DNA from: Anaeroplasmataceae bacterium
Lineage (GTDB): Bacteria; Bacillota_I; Bacilli_A; Acholeplasmatales; Anaeroplasmataceae
Assembly: GCA_029051735.1 (NCBI GenBank)
Contig: JAIDKZ010000156.1
Coordinates: 1 to 42,662, forward strand
Reading direction: 5' to 3'
Length of the DNA: 42,662 nt
In this document: one piece after another, positions 27,336-35,781 of the stretch
How the letters are laid out: each line of letters begins with the position of its first letter
Numbering within the stretch: the first letter of the stretch is position 1
The notes under the pieces: model-generated
What the model was told of the DNA's origin: nothing
Seen by the model: only the letters and a program-made list of their open reading frames with translations
Databases searched by the model: none
Made by a program: the position numbers and the translations under genes

Positions 27336-28664
27336 ATGGGGCTTAAAATTTATAATTCTTTAACAAATCAACTTGAAGAATTTCAAGCCATTCGTTCTAA
27401 AAAAGTGAATATGTATGTTTGTGGCCCTACGGTATATAATTATTGCCATATTGGCAACATGCGTCCAGTTGTATTTTATGATATGCTAAAAAATTATTTA
27501 GAATATTTGGGTTATGAGGTTACTTATGCTTCTAATATAACAGATGTAGATGATAAAATTATTCAAAAGGCAATTGAAGAACATAAATCAGAAAAAGAGA
27601 TTGCAGAATTTTATGAGAAAGCATATTTTGAAGATGCGAAGAAGCTAGGTAGTAAAAAACCAAATATTATTCCTCATGCCACAGAATATATTGATGATAT
27701 GATTTCTTTTATTAAGGAATTAGTGGATAAAGGGTATGCCTATGAGGTTGATGGGGATGTGTTTTTTAGAGTAAACCGCATTATGGATTATGGATGCTTA
27801 TCCAATCAGGTAAGTGAGGATTTAGAACAGGGGGCTAGAATTTCTGTTAATGAAAAAAAAGAAAATCCATTAGATTTTTCTTTGTGGAAAAAGACAGAAG
27901 AGGGCATAAAATGGAATTCTCCTTTTGGTGAAGGAAGACCTGGATGGCATACAGAATGTGTAGTTATGAATCATAAAATCTTTCAAGACCAAATTGATAT
28001 TCATGGTGGAGGGATGGATTTGAAATTTCCACATCATGAAAATGAAATTGCGCAAAGCAAAGCACTTTACCATCATCATCTGGCTAAGTACTGGATGCAT
28101 GTTGGAAGAATGGATTTTGAAGGGCAAAAAATGTCTAAATCCAAAGGTAATGTTATTTTTGTGCATGATTTAGCAAATAATAAGGTGGGAATGATTCTTC
28201 GTATGATATTGGTTTTTACACCATACCGCAATAATTTTTCCTACTCTAATTTAGTATATGAACAATATGAAGCCACTTTTGCTAAATGGCAAAGAGCATA
28301 CAAGCAAGGACTTTATGAATTACAGTTAGCAGATTTTAAAGAAGAATCTTATAGTAAAGAAACTATGAAATTGTTTGAAGATTATATGAATCAGGATTTA
28401 AATGTTCAAAATGTTATGACTTTGCTTGAGGGGTTAATTAAGGAATTGAACGCTTATATTCGGGTAAAAGATTTAAAGCAAATTAGTGTAAAGTTAAATA
28501 CAATTCGCAAAATATTAGATGTTTTAGGAATTGATTTGTTTGTAAATCCAATGAAAGAACATGAATTAGATGTTTATAAGAAATGGATCAATGCTAGAAA
28601 TGCTAAGGATTACACAGCAGCAGATCAATATCGTAAACAACTTGTAGAATGGGAAATAGTTTAA
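27336..28664 (+). CDS. cysS: Cysteinyl-tRNA synthetase
   Basis: This charges tRNA-Cys. The class I signatures are HIGN (in NYCHIGNMRP) and KMSKSKGN at residues 265-272. Zinc ligands are expected from the VCGPT cysteine, the ECVVMNHK region and HHENEIAQ. The 442-residue length is slightly short at the anticodon-binding end compared with about 465. An AAGGAGAT site precedes the ATG. No T-box leader was seen. The neighbour is mrnC, as in Bacillus. Confidence 0.96.
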   Translation: MGLKIYNSLTNQLEEFQAIRSKKVNMYVCGPTVYNYCHIGNMRPVVFYDMLKNYLEYLGYEVTYASNITDVDDKIIQKAIEEHKSEKEIAEFYEKAYFEDAKKLGSKKPNIIPHATEYIDDMISFIKELVDKGYAYEVDGDVFFRVNRIMDYGCLSNQVSEDLEQGARISVNEKKENPLDFSLWKKTEEGIKWNSPFGEGRPGWHTECVVMNHKIFQDQIDIHGGGMDLKFPHHENEIAQSKALYHHHLAKYWMHVGRMDFEGQKMSKSKGNVIFVHDLANNKVGMILRMILVFTPYRNNFSYSNLVYEQYEATFAKWQRAYKQGLYELQLADFKEESYSKETMKLFEDYMNQDLNVQNVMTLLEGLIKELNAYIRVKDLKQISVKLNTIRKILDVLGIDLFVNPMKEHELDVYKKWINARNAKDYTAADQYRKQLVEWEIV

Positions 28665-29041
28665 TGGATGCTGTATTATTAAATGGTTTAACATTAGCTT
28701 ATATTGGAGATGCAGTATATGAAATATATATTCGCCAGTATGCATTAAATTTAAATTTAACCAAGGTAAATGATTTACATAAAAAAGCAATTCAATATAC
28801 AAATGCTTCTTTTCAAGCTAAGGCGATTCATTATTTAATAGATAATCACTTTTTAGAAGAGGATGAAATAAAAATTTATAAAAGAGGAAGAAATTCTCAT
28901 GTTCATACCGCAAGAAAAAATGTTGATTTATCTGAATATTTGGATGCTACAGGATTTGAAGCATTGATAGGATATTTATATTTAAATGATCAAAAAAATC
29001 GATTGGAAAAAATTATTGAAATTTCTATTGATTTAGATTAG
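28649..29041 (+). CDS. mrnC: Mini-ribonuclease III
   Basis: This is an RNase III catalytic domain without a dsRNA-binding domain, known in Bacillus to mature the 3' and 5' ends of 23S rRNA. The signature LAYIGDAVYEIYIRQYAL holds the acidic active-site residues, and the C-terminal EALIGYLYLN carries the second acidic cluster. The 130-residue length is usual. The ORF start overlaps the cysS end by 16 bases; an ATG at 28664 (TAATG) is an equally possible start. Neither has a strong ribosome binding site, so coupling to cysS is likely. Confidence 0.93.
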   Translation: MGNSLMDAVLLNGLTLAYIGDAVYEIYIRQYALNLNLTKVNDLHKKAIQYTNASFQAKAIHYLIDNHFLEEDEIKIYKRGRNSHVHTARKNVDLSEYLDATGFEALIGYLYLNDQKNRLEKIIEISIDLD

Positions 29042-29050
29042 GAGGTAACT

Positions 29051-32000
29051 ATGGCAACTTTTGATGATAAAAGTATATTTGGTAAAAAAGAAGATACTGA
29101 AGAAAAAGTTAAAGAAGAAGAGTCAGAAGAAGCTTTAGAGGAGACAGCAGAAGAACTTATAGAAGAGGAAACTGCTGAAGAAATAGCTGAAGATGAAAAT
29201 GAAGATGCTATTGTCATTGGAGAAGAAGTTATTGAAAGTGACAAGGTTCGGAAAAAAAGAGAAAAACGCGAGGCTAAAGAGCAAAAAATTGCTGATAAGC
29301 AATATGCTAAAATGGTAAAAAAGCATCGTAAAGAAATGAAAAATAATCCTGAAAATATCAAAAGATATAATACAGATGCTGATAAAGGATTGCCAGATGA
29401 AGTAGTTGAAAAGCGTATTTTAGATGATTTGGTAAATGTTACTAAAAAAGGATCTTCTAAATCTCGTAAAATGATTGTAATTTCTAACATCTTTACTTTC
29501 TTCAATATTTTAACATTATCTATTGCAATATGGTTGATGACCATCCAAGCATGGACAGATTTGGTATTTTTAGTAATTGTTACTGCTAATACTGTAATTG
29601 GAATTTATCAGGAATTAAAAGCAAAGAAGACCATTGATCGATTATCTTTACTTTCTGCACCAAGTGCTGTAGTAGTTCGTGGTGGAGTGACCAAAGAAAT
29701 CAATGTGGTTGATGTTGTTTTAGATGATTTGATTATTTTAAATTCTGGTAATCAGATCTGTGCAGATAGTGTTGTTGTTGATGGGTCAGTAGAAGTTAAT
29801 GAATCTTTGCTTACTGGTGAAAGTAATGCAATTATAAAAAAACCAGGTGACTTGTTATTTTCTGGTTCATATGTAGTGTCTGGAAAATGTCGTGCTCGAG
29901 TTGATAAGGTTGGTAAGGATAATTATATTGAAAAACTTTCTGATCAGGCTAAAAAATATCAAAAGCCAAACTCTGAATTATTAAAATCATTAAAATGGAT
30001 TATATATGCAATGGCATTTTTGATTGTGCCAATTGGTGTAGCTTTATTTTGCTTACAGTTATTCAACAGTGGTATTCCTTATGTTACAGCTGTAAGAAAG
30101 ACAGCAGGTGCCATGGTGGGTATGATTCCATCAGGATTATGGTTATTAACATCTGTAGCTTTATTTGTTGGTGTAATCAAATTATCTCAGAGGAATGTAT
30201 TAGTTCAAGAATTATATTGCATTGAAATGCTAGCTAGAATTAATGTTTTATGTTTGGATAAGACAGGTACAATAACGGATGGAACAATGAGTGTGAAGAA
30301 TGTCATTGATTATAATACGTTATATGGGATGACAACAAAGAATATAATTTCAGCAATGTTAAATGCGCTCAATGAACATAATTTAACCTCAAAGGCTTTA
30401 GAAGAAGAATTTGGATTGAATAAACGTATAAAGCATACAGCAACAATTCCGTTTAGTTCACAAAGAAAGTTTAATGCAGTTACCTTTGATAAAATGGGGA
30501 CTTTTGCGTTAGGAGCTCCAGAATTTGTTTTAAAGAAGAATTTTGATCAGATTAGTAAAGAAGTAAATAAATATGCTGGAATGGGGTATCGTGTACTTTG
30601 TTTGGCACATTTTAACGGTACAATTAATGATAATCAACTTCCTGCTTCAGAACCAGAGGTTATATCATTGATTTTAATAGAGGATAATATTCGTCCAGAT
30701 GCGATTAACACAATCAATTATTTTAAAGAAAGTGGAGTATCTGTAAGAGTAATATCTGGAGATAATCCAATTACTGTATCCAAAATTTCAGAGCGTGCAG
30801 GAATAGAAAATGCAGATCAGTATATCTCTTTAGATGGTCTTTCTGATGCAGAAGTCGAAAGAGCAGCATTAAAGTATACAGTGTTTGGGCGTGTTTCTCC
30901 TTCTCAAAAGAAGCTTTTAGTTACTACGTTAAAGAAGTCTGGTAAGAAAGTAGCAATGACAGGTGATGGTGTTAACGATATCCTTGCTTTAAGAGAAGCA
31001 GATTGTTCTATTGCTATCGCATCTGGTAGTGAGGCTGCTCGTAATGTTAGTCATTTAGTTCTTTTGGATTCTAATTTTGATTCTATGCCTAAAGTAGTTT
31101 CAGAGGGTAGAAGAGTAATCAACAATGTTACAAGTGTTGCTTCCTTATTTTTAACTAAAACAATTTTCTCATTACTTTTAGCAATTCAAGCTATGATTAA
31201 TGGTGGTGCATATCCTATATCTACAAATCAGTTGATCATGATTGATTTGTTTGCAATTGGTATTCCATCATTCTTCTTAGCATTAGAACCAAACAATAAA
31301 GAAGTTGAAGGAAATTTCTTAGGAAATATTTTAAAAGGTGCCTTGCCTGGTGCTTTGACAATTATGATGATTTCTTTGCTGATTTTTGGATTATCTAATA
31401 GTTTAAGTTTGGATACAATTTCCATTCAAACAATTATTGTTATTGCGGCTACTCATACTTGTTTAATGGTATTATTTAAAGTATCAAAACCATTTAATAC
31501 TTTGCGAAGAACATTATGTATTTGTTGTTATGGAGCTTTCCTAATTATTGCATTCTTGTTGCCTCAGTTCTTAGAATTTAGGCCAGTTGTTCCTTTTTCA
31601 GAATATTATTCAAGCAGTATTCGTGAGGATAGACTGATGTTTACACCTCAAATAGAGATTAGTAAAGATTATTATTATGTGTTTGATGGAAAGGTAACAA
31701 AATATCAAAAAGTTTCATCAGAAAACAATATAAATATATCTTGTTTTCATGATTTATCTTTAGACAAATATTTTTATGTATTTAATGGTACTAATATTAA
31801 AGAGGAAGTTGTAATTCCTAATATCAGTTTTATGTCAGATGGAAGTGTTGTATTGGGCGGAACAACAGTTTTCTATGAAGAAGAAGTTGATGGCGTTAGT
31901 CAAAAGAAAAGTATTATGTATGAACCTGGTTTTGAATCTAAATTTAAAGTCAAATCAGATGGTAAATTAGAATATAATGGTAAACCAGTTATGAGAACAT

Positions 32001-32857
32001 TAACTGCTACAGATGAATATTATGGTTTTTATAACAAATATGGAAAAAATCAGACTTTGGATATTCAAATTTGTATTATGCCTACAGTGGAACTTAAAAA
32101 TGATCAGTTGACTGTAACACCTCGTATTTCTAATATCAATTCTGCTCAGGATTCTACTACAAAAACTTATAAGATAAATATTTCATCAAAGGAAAATTTA
32201 AAATTATCAATTGATGAAAATACTTTAGAATTACTAGTCAATGGGCAAAAACTTGGTAATATGTTAGAAGATGGATCTATTTCTTCTAATACATATAAGG
32301 TAGAATTACCAACAGTATCTTTTGACAAGGATAGAAATATTATTATCAATGGATTAGATACAGAGATTAATGCTTCTTTATTTGATGTGGAGGTTAAGGA
32401 TGGATTGGTTTCCAATTCATCTAATATAAAGGTATTACCTTATGATGCTTCTTATTATCTTGTAGATAAGAATACTTCAACAGTAAGTGCTGGAATGAAT
32501 ACTTCAATTCGTTTATCCAATCCATTAATATGTCCAGATGTTACAACTACAGTTAGTGGTAATTATATTATTGATGGTTATTATACAGATTTTGCAGTTA
32601 CATCTAATACTCCAGATCCAAAAATAGATGGAGATTATAACTTGATTTTAGGTGGTGTAGTCACAGATTATAGGATTTCTCCTAATCTAGTGTCTACAAA
32701 TACAAGTGGCATTGTTAAGCAATTAACAATTCAAGCTAAAATATTTTTATTAATGTTATGCTTGCTTGCAGTTCCATCAATGAATTTATTACAGGCTATA
32801 GTTCCTTGGATTAAAAGACAAATTGCATTGATTCAAAAAATATTATCTAAATTTTAA
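29051..32857 (+). CDS. P-type cation ATPase (CtpE-like) with acidic N-tail and large ectodomain
   Basis: This is a cation-pumping ATPase of the plasma membrane. Core motifs are present: TGES (Glu257), DKTGT with phosphorylated Asp403, and GDGVNDILAL. The LVQELYCIEMLARINVLCLDKTGT context resembles CtpE-type calcium-related pumps. The M4 motif reads IPSGLW instead of IPEGL. An acidic 80-residue head (runs of Glu) precedes the core. After the helix ending near residue 843, a beta-rich stretch of about 380 residues is inserted before a final helix (about 1231-1250), placing it outside the cell by family topology. At 1268 residues it is far longer than the usual 780-920. It sits between mrnC and rlmB, with GGAGGT overlapping the mrnC stop. 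Confidence 0.9.
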   Translation: MATFDDKSIFGKKEDTEEKVKEEESEEALEETAEELIEEETAEEIAEDENEDAIVIGEEVIESDKVRKKREKREAKEQKIADKQYAKMVKKHRKEMKNNPENIKRYNTDADKGLPDEVVEKRILDDLVNVTKKGSSKSRKMIVISNIFTFFNILTLSIAIWLMTIQAWTDLVFLVIVTANTVIGIYQELKAKKTIDRLSLLSAPSAVVVRGGVTKEINVVDVVLDDLIILNSGNQICADSVVVDGSVEVNESLLTGESNAIIKKPGDLLFSGSYVVSGKCRARVDKVGKDNYIEKLSDQAKKYQKPNSELLKSLKWIIYAMAFLIVPIGVALFCLQLFNSGIPYVTAVRKTAGAMVGMIPSGLWLLTSVALFVGVIKLSQRNVLVQELYCIEMLARINVLCLDKTGTITDGTMSVKNVIDYNTLYGMTTKNIISAMLNALNEHNLTSKALEEEFGLNKRIKHTATIPFSSQRKFNAVTFDKMGTFALGAPEFVLKKNFDQISKEVNKYAGMGYRVLCLAHFNGTINDNQLPASEPEVISLILIEDNIRPDAINTINYFKESGVSVRVISGDNPITVSKISERAGIENADQYISLDGLSDAEVERAALKYTVFGRVSPSQKKLLVTTLKKSGKKVAMTGDGVNDILALREADCSIAIASGSEAARNVSHLVLLDSNFDSMPKVVSEGRRVINNVTSVASLFLTKTIFSLLLAIQAMINGGAYPISTNQLIMIDLFAIGIPSFFLALEPNNKEVEGNFLGNILKGALPGALTIMMISLLIFGLSNSLSLDTISIQTIIVIAATHTCLMVLFKVSKPFNTLRRTLCICCYGAFLIIAFLLPQFLEFRPVVPFSEYYSSSIREDRLMFTPQIEISKDYYYVFDGKVTKYQKVSSENNINISCFHDLSLDKYFYVFNGTNIKEEVVIPNISFMSDGSVVLGGTTVFYEEEVDGVSQKKSIMYEPGFESKFKVKSDGKLEYNGKPVMRTLTATDEYYGFYNKYGKNQTLDIQICIMPTVELKNDQLTVTPRISNINSAQDSTTKTYKINISSKENLKLSIDENTLELLVNGQKLGNMLEDGSISSNTYKVELPTVSFDKDRNIIINGLDTEINASLFDVEVKDGLVSNSSNIKVLPYDASYYLVDKNTSTVSAGMNTSIRLSNPLICPDVTTTVSGNYIIDGYYTDFAVTSNTPDPKIDGDYNLILGGVVTDYRISPNLVSTNTSGIVKQLTIQAKIFLLMLCLLAVPSMNLLQAIVPWIKRQIALIQKILSKF

Positions 32858-32866
32858 TACATTATT

Positions 32867-33055
32867 TTGTCAAATTTTGTCCATACTAAATTTGGTGATG
32901 GTATGCAAGACAATTTTGATGATAAAAAATTTAAAAATACGAGTTATTTTCTTCAACGATGTGTTAAGGTAGAAGAATTCTATGATTATGAATTTGGAAC
33001 TGAATTTTTTGTTACAGCACCTGTTGAAGTAAATGATATGTATAATCAAAATTAA
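32867..33055 (+). CDS. Small ORF before the rlmB promoter (uncertain)
   Basis: An open frame of 62 codons from a TTG, or 50 from an ATG at 32903 (MQDNFDDKKF). No good ribosome binding site is seen for the TTG; GGTGATGG lies very close to the ATG. A strong terminator sits just past the stop. Base use looks coding, but no family is recognised. It may be a small protein or a remnant. Confidence 0.4.
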   Translation: MSNFVHTKFGDGMQDNFDDKKFKNTSYFLQRCVKVEEFYDYEFGTEFFVTAPVEVNDMYNQN

Positions 33056-33059
33056 TAAT

Positions 33060-33096
33060 TACCTCTATGAAGAATTTTCATAGAGGTATTTTATTT
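33060..33096 (+). terminator. Strong intrinsic terminator before rlmB
   Basis: TACCTCTATGAA and TTCATAGAGGTA make a perfect 12-bp stem with a 5-nt loop, followed by TTTTATTTTA. Confidence 0.88.
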
Positions 33097-33108
33097 TATC
33101 TGATATTT

Positions 33109-33117
33109 TGGTATAAT
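33109..33117 (+). promoter_or_regulatory. Extended -10 promoter of the rlmB-sigH-rpmG-secE-nusG operon
   Basis: TGGTATAAT matches TGn-TATAAT, right after the terminator and 30 bases before the rlmB ATG. The -35 region is weak. Confidence 0.7.
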
Positions 33118-33146
33118 ATGAACTAGAACAATATGGTGGTGTACAG

Positions 33147-33866
33147 ATGATTAAAATCTATGGTAAAAATTGTATCTATGAAGCTATTCGTGCAAAAAGC
33201 AGAATCAAAAAGATTTATTTATCCTTTGAGGTATCAAAAAAAGATTCAAAGTTTTTATGTATGTTAAATGATAAAAAGATTTCATATGACATCGTAGATA
33301 AAAAACAAATGGATCAAATTTTTGGGAATGGACATCAGGGATATGGTGCATATCGTGAGGAGTATAAGATTTATAATGAGGGGATTATAGATGAGATTGT
33401 TGGAACCTCTAAACGATTGTTACTACTGGATGGTATTATGGATCCGCATAATCTAGGAGCAATTATACGTAGTGTGGATGCTTTTGGATATGATGCAGTA
33501 ATTTTACCTAAAAATAGAAGCTGTAGTATAACTGAAGCAGTTGCACATGTTTCTACTGGAGCGATAGAACATGTAAAAATTGCCTATGTAAATAGCCTTT
33601 CCACCTTTGCTTTAAAACTTAAGGAAAAGGGATACTGGCTTTGTGGTACAGATGCTTCAGGTAATGATTCTTTGGAATCTCTAGATTTATCCTTAGATTT
33701 AGCTGTTATTATTGGATCAGAGGGCTTTGGAATGAATAAAACCTTATTAAAAATGGTGGATTATTTAATATCTATTCCTATGATAGGACATGTAAACAGT
33801 TTAAATGCTTCTGTAAGTACAGGTATTGTTCTATATAGGACAAGAAAAAATGGAAGGATATTATAA
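33147..33866 (+). CDS. rlmB: 23S rRNA (guanosine-2'-O-)-methyltransferase, RlmB/TrmH type
   Basis: This is a SPOUT-fold methyltransferase; RlmB methylates G2251 of 23S rRNA. SPOUT motifs are DPHNLGAIIRSVDAFG, IGSEGFGMNKTLLKMVD and IPMIGHVNSLNASVSTGI, which form the knotted cofactor site. A short N-terminal substrate-binding domain (about 1-75) precedes. Length 239 is usual. It holds the place of Bacillus yacO, upstream of the sigH-like gene, which it overlaps by 17 bases. Exact rRNA target is by family similarity. Confidence 0.92.
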   Translation: MIKIYGKNCIYEAIRAKSRIKKIYLSFEVSKKDSKFLCMLNDKKISYDIVDKKQMDQIFGNGHQGYGAYREEYKIYNEGIIDEIVGTSKRLLLLDGIMDPHNLGAIIRSVDAFGYDAVILPKNRSCSITEAVAHVSTGAIEHVKIAYVNSLSTFALKLKEKGYWLCGTDASGNDSLESLDLSLDLAVIIGSEGFGMNKTLLKMVDYLISIPMIGHVNSLNASVSTGIVLYRTRKNGRIL

Positions 33867-34407
33867 AGAAAACGATAACGAATTAATTTATTTAATAAAA
33901 GATGGCAGTAATGCTGCTAGAAAAGTTTTATATGAGAAGTATACGTATTTAATTAAGAAATTTTACTTTACTTATTTTTCTTCTGCCAAAATTTTGTTTA
34001 CTGATTTTTTACAAGAGGGACTGATGCTATTAGAGCGTTCGATATATTGTTATCGTTCAGAAGTTTCTACATTCTATTCTTTTTATTCAGTTTCTCTTAG
34101 AAATTTATCTTTTAAATTTTTAAGTAGAACCAAGAGTGCAGTCTATTTAAGAGAAAACCCACAACATTATATAAACAATCAAGATTATATAGATGAAAAT
34201 AGTAAAAGTTATTTATTTAAGGTGATTCAAAAAGAATTTGAAAAGGAAGAAGAGATATTAAAAGTCATACTTGATTTTTGTATTATTGAGAATGGCACAC
34301 TTTCTGCTTTATCAAAGAAGTTGAATATATCTTATAATAAACTCTATATTAAATATAAAAAAGCAAAAGAAAAGGTAGAAAAAATATTGACTAATCTTAA
34401 GGGATGA
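33850..34407 (+). CDS. sigH: SigH-like RNA polymerase sigma factor
   Basis: This is a small sigma-70-family protein. Region 2-like sequence (ELIYLIKDGSNAARKVLYEKY...FLQEGLMLLERSIYCYRSE) precedes a region 4 helix-turn-helix (TLSALSKKLNISYNKLYIKYKKAK). The gene lies exactly where Bacillus sigH lies, between rlmB and rpmG, but yacP is missing. The track start at 33826 is a TTG; I prefer the ATG at 33850 with AGGA upstream, giving 185 residues. The sequence is divergent, so the promoter it reads is unknown. Bacillus SigH drives the transition state, competence and sporulation onset. Confidence 0.78.
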   Translation: MEGYYKENDNELIYLIKDGSNAARKVLYEKYTYLIKKFYFTYFSSAKILFTDFLQEGLMLLERSIYCYRSEVSTFYSFYSVSLRNLSFKFLSRTKSAVYLRENPQHYINNQDYIDENSKSYLFKVIQKEFEKEEEILKVILDFCIIENGTLSALSKKLNISYNKLYIKYKKAKEKVEKILTNLKG

Positions 34408-34463
34408 GTTAAAATATGAATAAGCCTTTTAAGGTTTTTTATTTTGCGATAAATAGGAGGAAG

Positions 34464-34619
34464 ATGAAATTGCGTACTAAAGTTATACTTGTTTGTGAGG
34501 AATGCTTATCTCGCAATTACACGACTTCTAAAAATCCTCAAAAAACCCCACAAAGAATTGAAATGAAAAAATATTGTAAGAATTGTGATAAATATACAAT
34601 TCATAAAGAAACTAAGTAA
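34464..34619 (+). CDS. rpmG: 50S ribosomal protein L33
   Basis: A 51-residue large-subunit protein, [14 protein letters not shown]...[14 protein letters not shown], with the two CxxC pairs of a zinc-binding (C+) L33. The track start at 34416 adds an unlikely N-terminus; the ATG at 34464 has AGGAGG three bases upstream of a fitting spacing and yields the normal length. secE follows closely, as in Bacillus. Confidence 0.95.
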   Translation: MKLRTKVILVCEECLSRNYTTSKNPQKTPQRIEMKKYCKNCDKYTIHKETK

Positions 34620-34631
34620 GGAGCTAGAACT

Positions 34632-35042
34632 ATGGCTATAAAAGAAAAAGAAAATGATAAGCCTTCAAGAATTTGGCAATATTTAAAGGAATCACACAAA
34701 TGGGAAAATTATGTATTTTTAATTTTTTCTGTTTTGGTTTTGATATTAGGATTATTAATTTTAACAGGAGCTTTAGCTGTTAAAAATAATATTTGGTTAA
34801 TTGGTGATCATCCAAAGGCTTTTGGATGGATTTTAGTAGTGATATCTGGTTTATTTACAGTGTATGGTTTATACCCTTTCTTTAAACCAGCTTTTCCAGA
34901 ATTTAAGAAGGTTACATGGTTAACTTTAGGAAAGTTTATTGGTAATTCTTTCCGTGTATTACTATTCATTGTAATTTTTGCATTATTGTTCTTCTTATAT
35001 GATTCATTCATAACTCAAATATTATCAAGAATCTTGGATTAG
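34632..35042 (+). CDS. secE: Preprotein translocase subunit SecE with extra N-terminal helices
   Basis: This is a component of the SecYEG channel. The C-terminal 50 residues hold the family core: PEFKKVTWLTLGKFIGNSFRVLL from residue 89, then one helix. About 88 residues with two further hydrophobic segments come before it, so the protein is 136 residues rather than the 60 usual in Firmicutes. The three-helix plan is like E. coli SecE. The gene lies between rpmG and nusG, as expected, with AAGGAGC upstream. Confidence 0.9.
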   Translation: MAIKEKENDKPSRIWQYLKESHKWENYVFLIFSVLVLILGLLILTGALAVKNNIWLIGDHPKAFGWILVVISGLFTVYGLYPFFKPAFPEFKKVTWLTLGKFIGNSFRVLLFIVIFALLFFLYDSFITQILSRILD

Positions 35043-35052
35043 GAGAATCTAT

Positions 35053-35598
35053 ATGAGAAGATGGTATATTGTTGGTACTTATTCAGGTTATGAAAATGCT
35101 GTTAAACAGGATTTAGAACGTCGTAGAGAAAGTATGAATATGACAGATAAAATTTATCAAGTCATGGTTCCTGAAGAAACAGTGGAAGTTACTGATAAAA
35201 AGGGCAAGAAGAAACTTAAAGTCAATAAATTATTTCCTGGTTATGTTTTTGTAGAGATGGAAGTAGAAGGCGAAATGGATGAAAAAGCTTGGTTTATGAT
35301 TCGTAATACACCAAAGGTTACTGGATTTTTAGGTTCTAGTGGTGGTGGTACAAAGCCAGTTCCAGTTCCAATTGATGAAATGAATCGAATTTTAATCTCT
35401 TTAGGTGTTGTTGAAAAACCTGTTGTTGATTTTAATGTTGGAGATAAAATCGAAGTTGTTGAGGGACCTTTTGCAGGTAGAATTTGTGATATAGCCGCTG
35501 TAAATGCTGAAGCTGAAGAAATTATTGTTTTGGTAGAAATGTTTGGTGGTAGATCTACTCAAATGACTTTCAAGTTTAGTGAAATTAAAAAAATATAG
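35053..35598 (+). CDS. nusG: Transcription termination/antitermination factor NusG
   Basis: NusG binds RNA polymerase and affects pausing and termination. The NGN domain begins WYIVGTYSGYENAVKQDLERR and contains KLFPGYVFVEM and WFMIRNTPKVTGFLG. The C-terminal KOW domain has FNVGDKIEVVEGPFAGRICDI. Normal length, 181 residues. AGGAGAA precedes the ATG. It is last in the operon; rplK, which follows it in Bacillus, is not here. Confidence 0.96.
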   Translation: MRRWYIVGTYSGYENAVKQDLERRRESMNMTDKIYQVMVPEETVEVTDKKGKKKLKVNKLFPGYVFVEMEVEGEMDEKAWFMIRNTPKVTGFLGSSGGGTKPVPVPIDEMNRILISLGVVEKPVVDFNVGDKIEVVEGPFAGRICDIAAVNAEAEEIIVLVEMFGGRSTQMTFKFSEIKKI

Positions 35599-35599
35599 A

Positions 35600-35640
35600 A
35601 AAATAAGCTGTGTTTTTGATGACACAGCTTATTTTAATTT
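35600..35640 (+). terminator. Terminator after nusG
   Basis: A perfect stem of about 14 bp (AAAATAAGCTGTGT with ACACAGCTTATTTT) and 8-nt loop, followed by a mixed T-rich tail. Confidence 0.8.
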
Positions 35641-35670
35641 TAATTTTTATTATAAAAAAATGTTTTTCAC

Positions 35671-35699
35671 TTGCAATTATTGGTGTATTATGTTAGAAT
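35671..35699 (+). promoter_or_regulatory. Promoter of rpmE
   Basis: TTGCAA and TAGAAT at 17 bases, with TG one base before the -10 (TGTTAGAAT). Transcription near 35706 would leave a leader carrying a short upstream ORF. Confidence 0.8.
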
Positions 35700-35718
35700 A
35701 ACGGAGGTAAAACTTTCT

Positions 35719-35781
35719 ATGACAATTCGTCATGGCGGAAGGAGAAGAAGACATGAAAAAAGGTATACATCCAGACTATAA
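35719..35781 (+). CDS. Arg-rich 20-codon upstream ORF overlapping rpmE
   Basis: Too short for the ORF track. ATG preceded by CGGAGGT, the best ribosome binding site of the leader; the peptide is [20 protein letters not shown]. It runs in another frame through the rpmE ribosome binding site and ends 29 bases inside rpmE. It may be a translated leader that controls L31 synthesis, or chance. Confidence 0.45.
   Translation: MTIRHGGRRRRHEKRYTSRL

Noticed and set aside
29038-29544. 168-aa Ser-rich minus-strand ORF
   Set aside because: It is the antisense of the Glu-rich head of the P-type ATPase (GAA runs read as TTC), not a gene.
34420-34450. Terminator between sigH and rpmG (CCTTTTAAGG then TTTTTT)
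   Set aside because: The stem is only about four pairs with almost no loop; the T-rich stretch is ordinary for this DNA.
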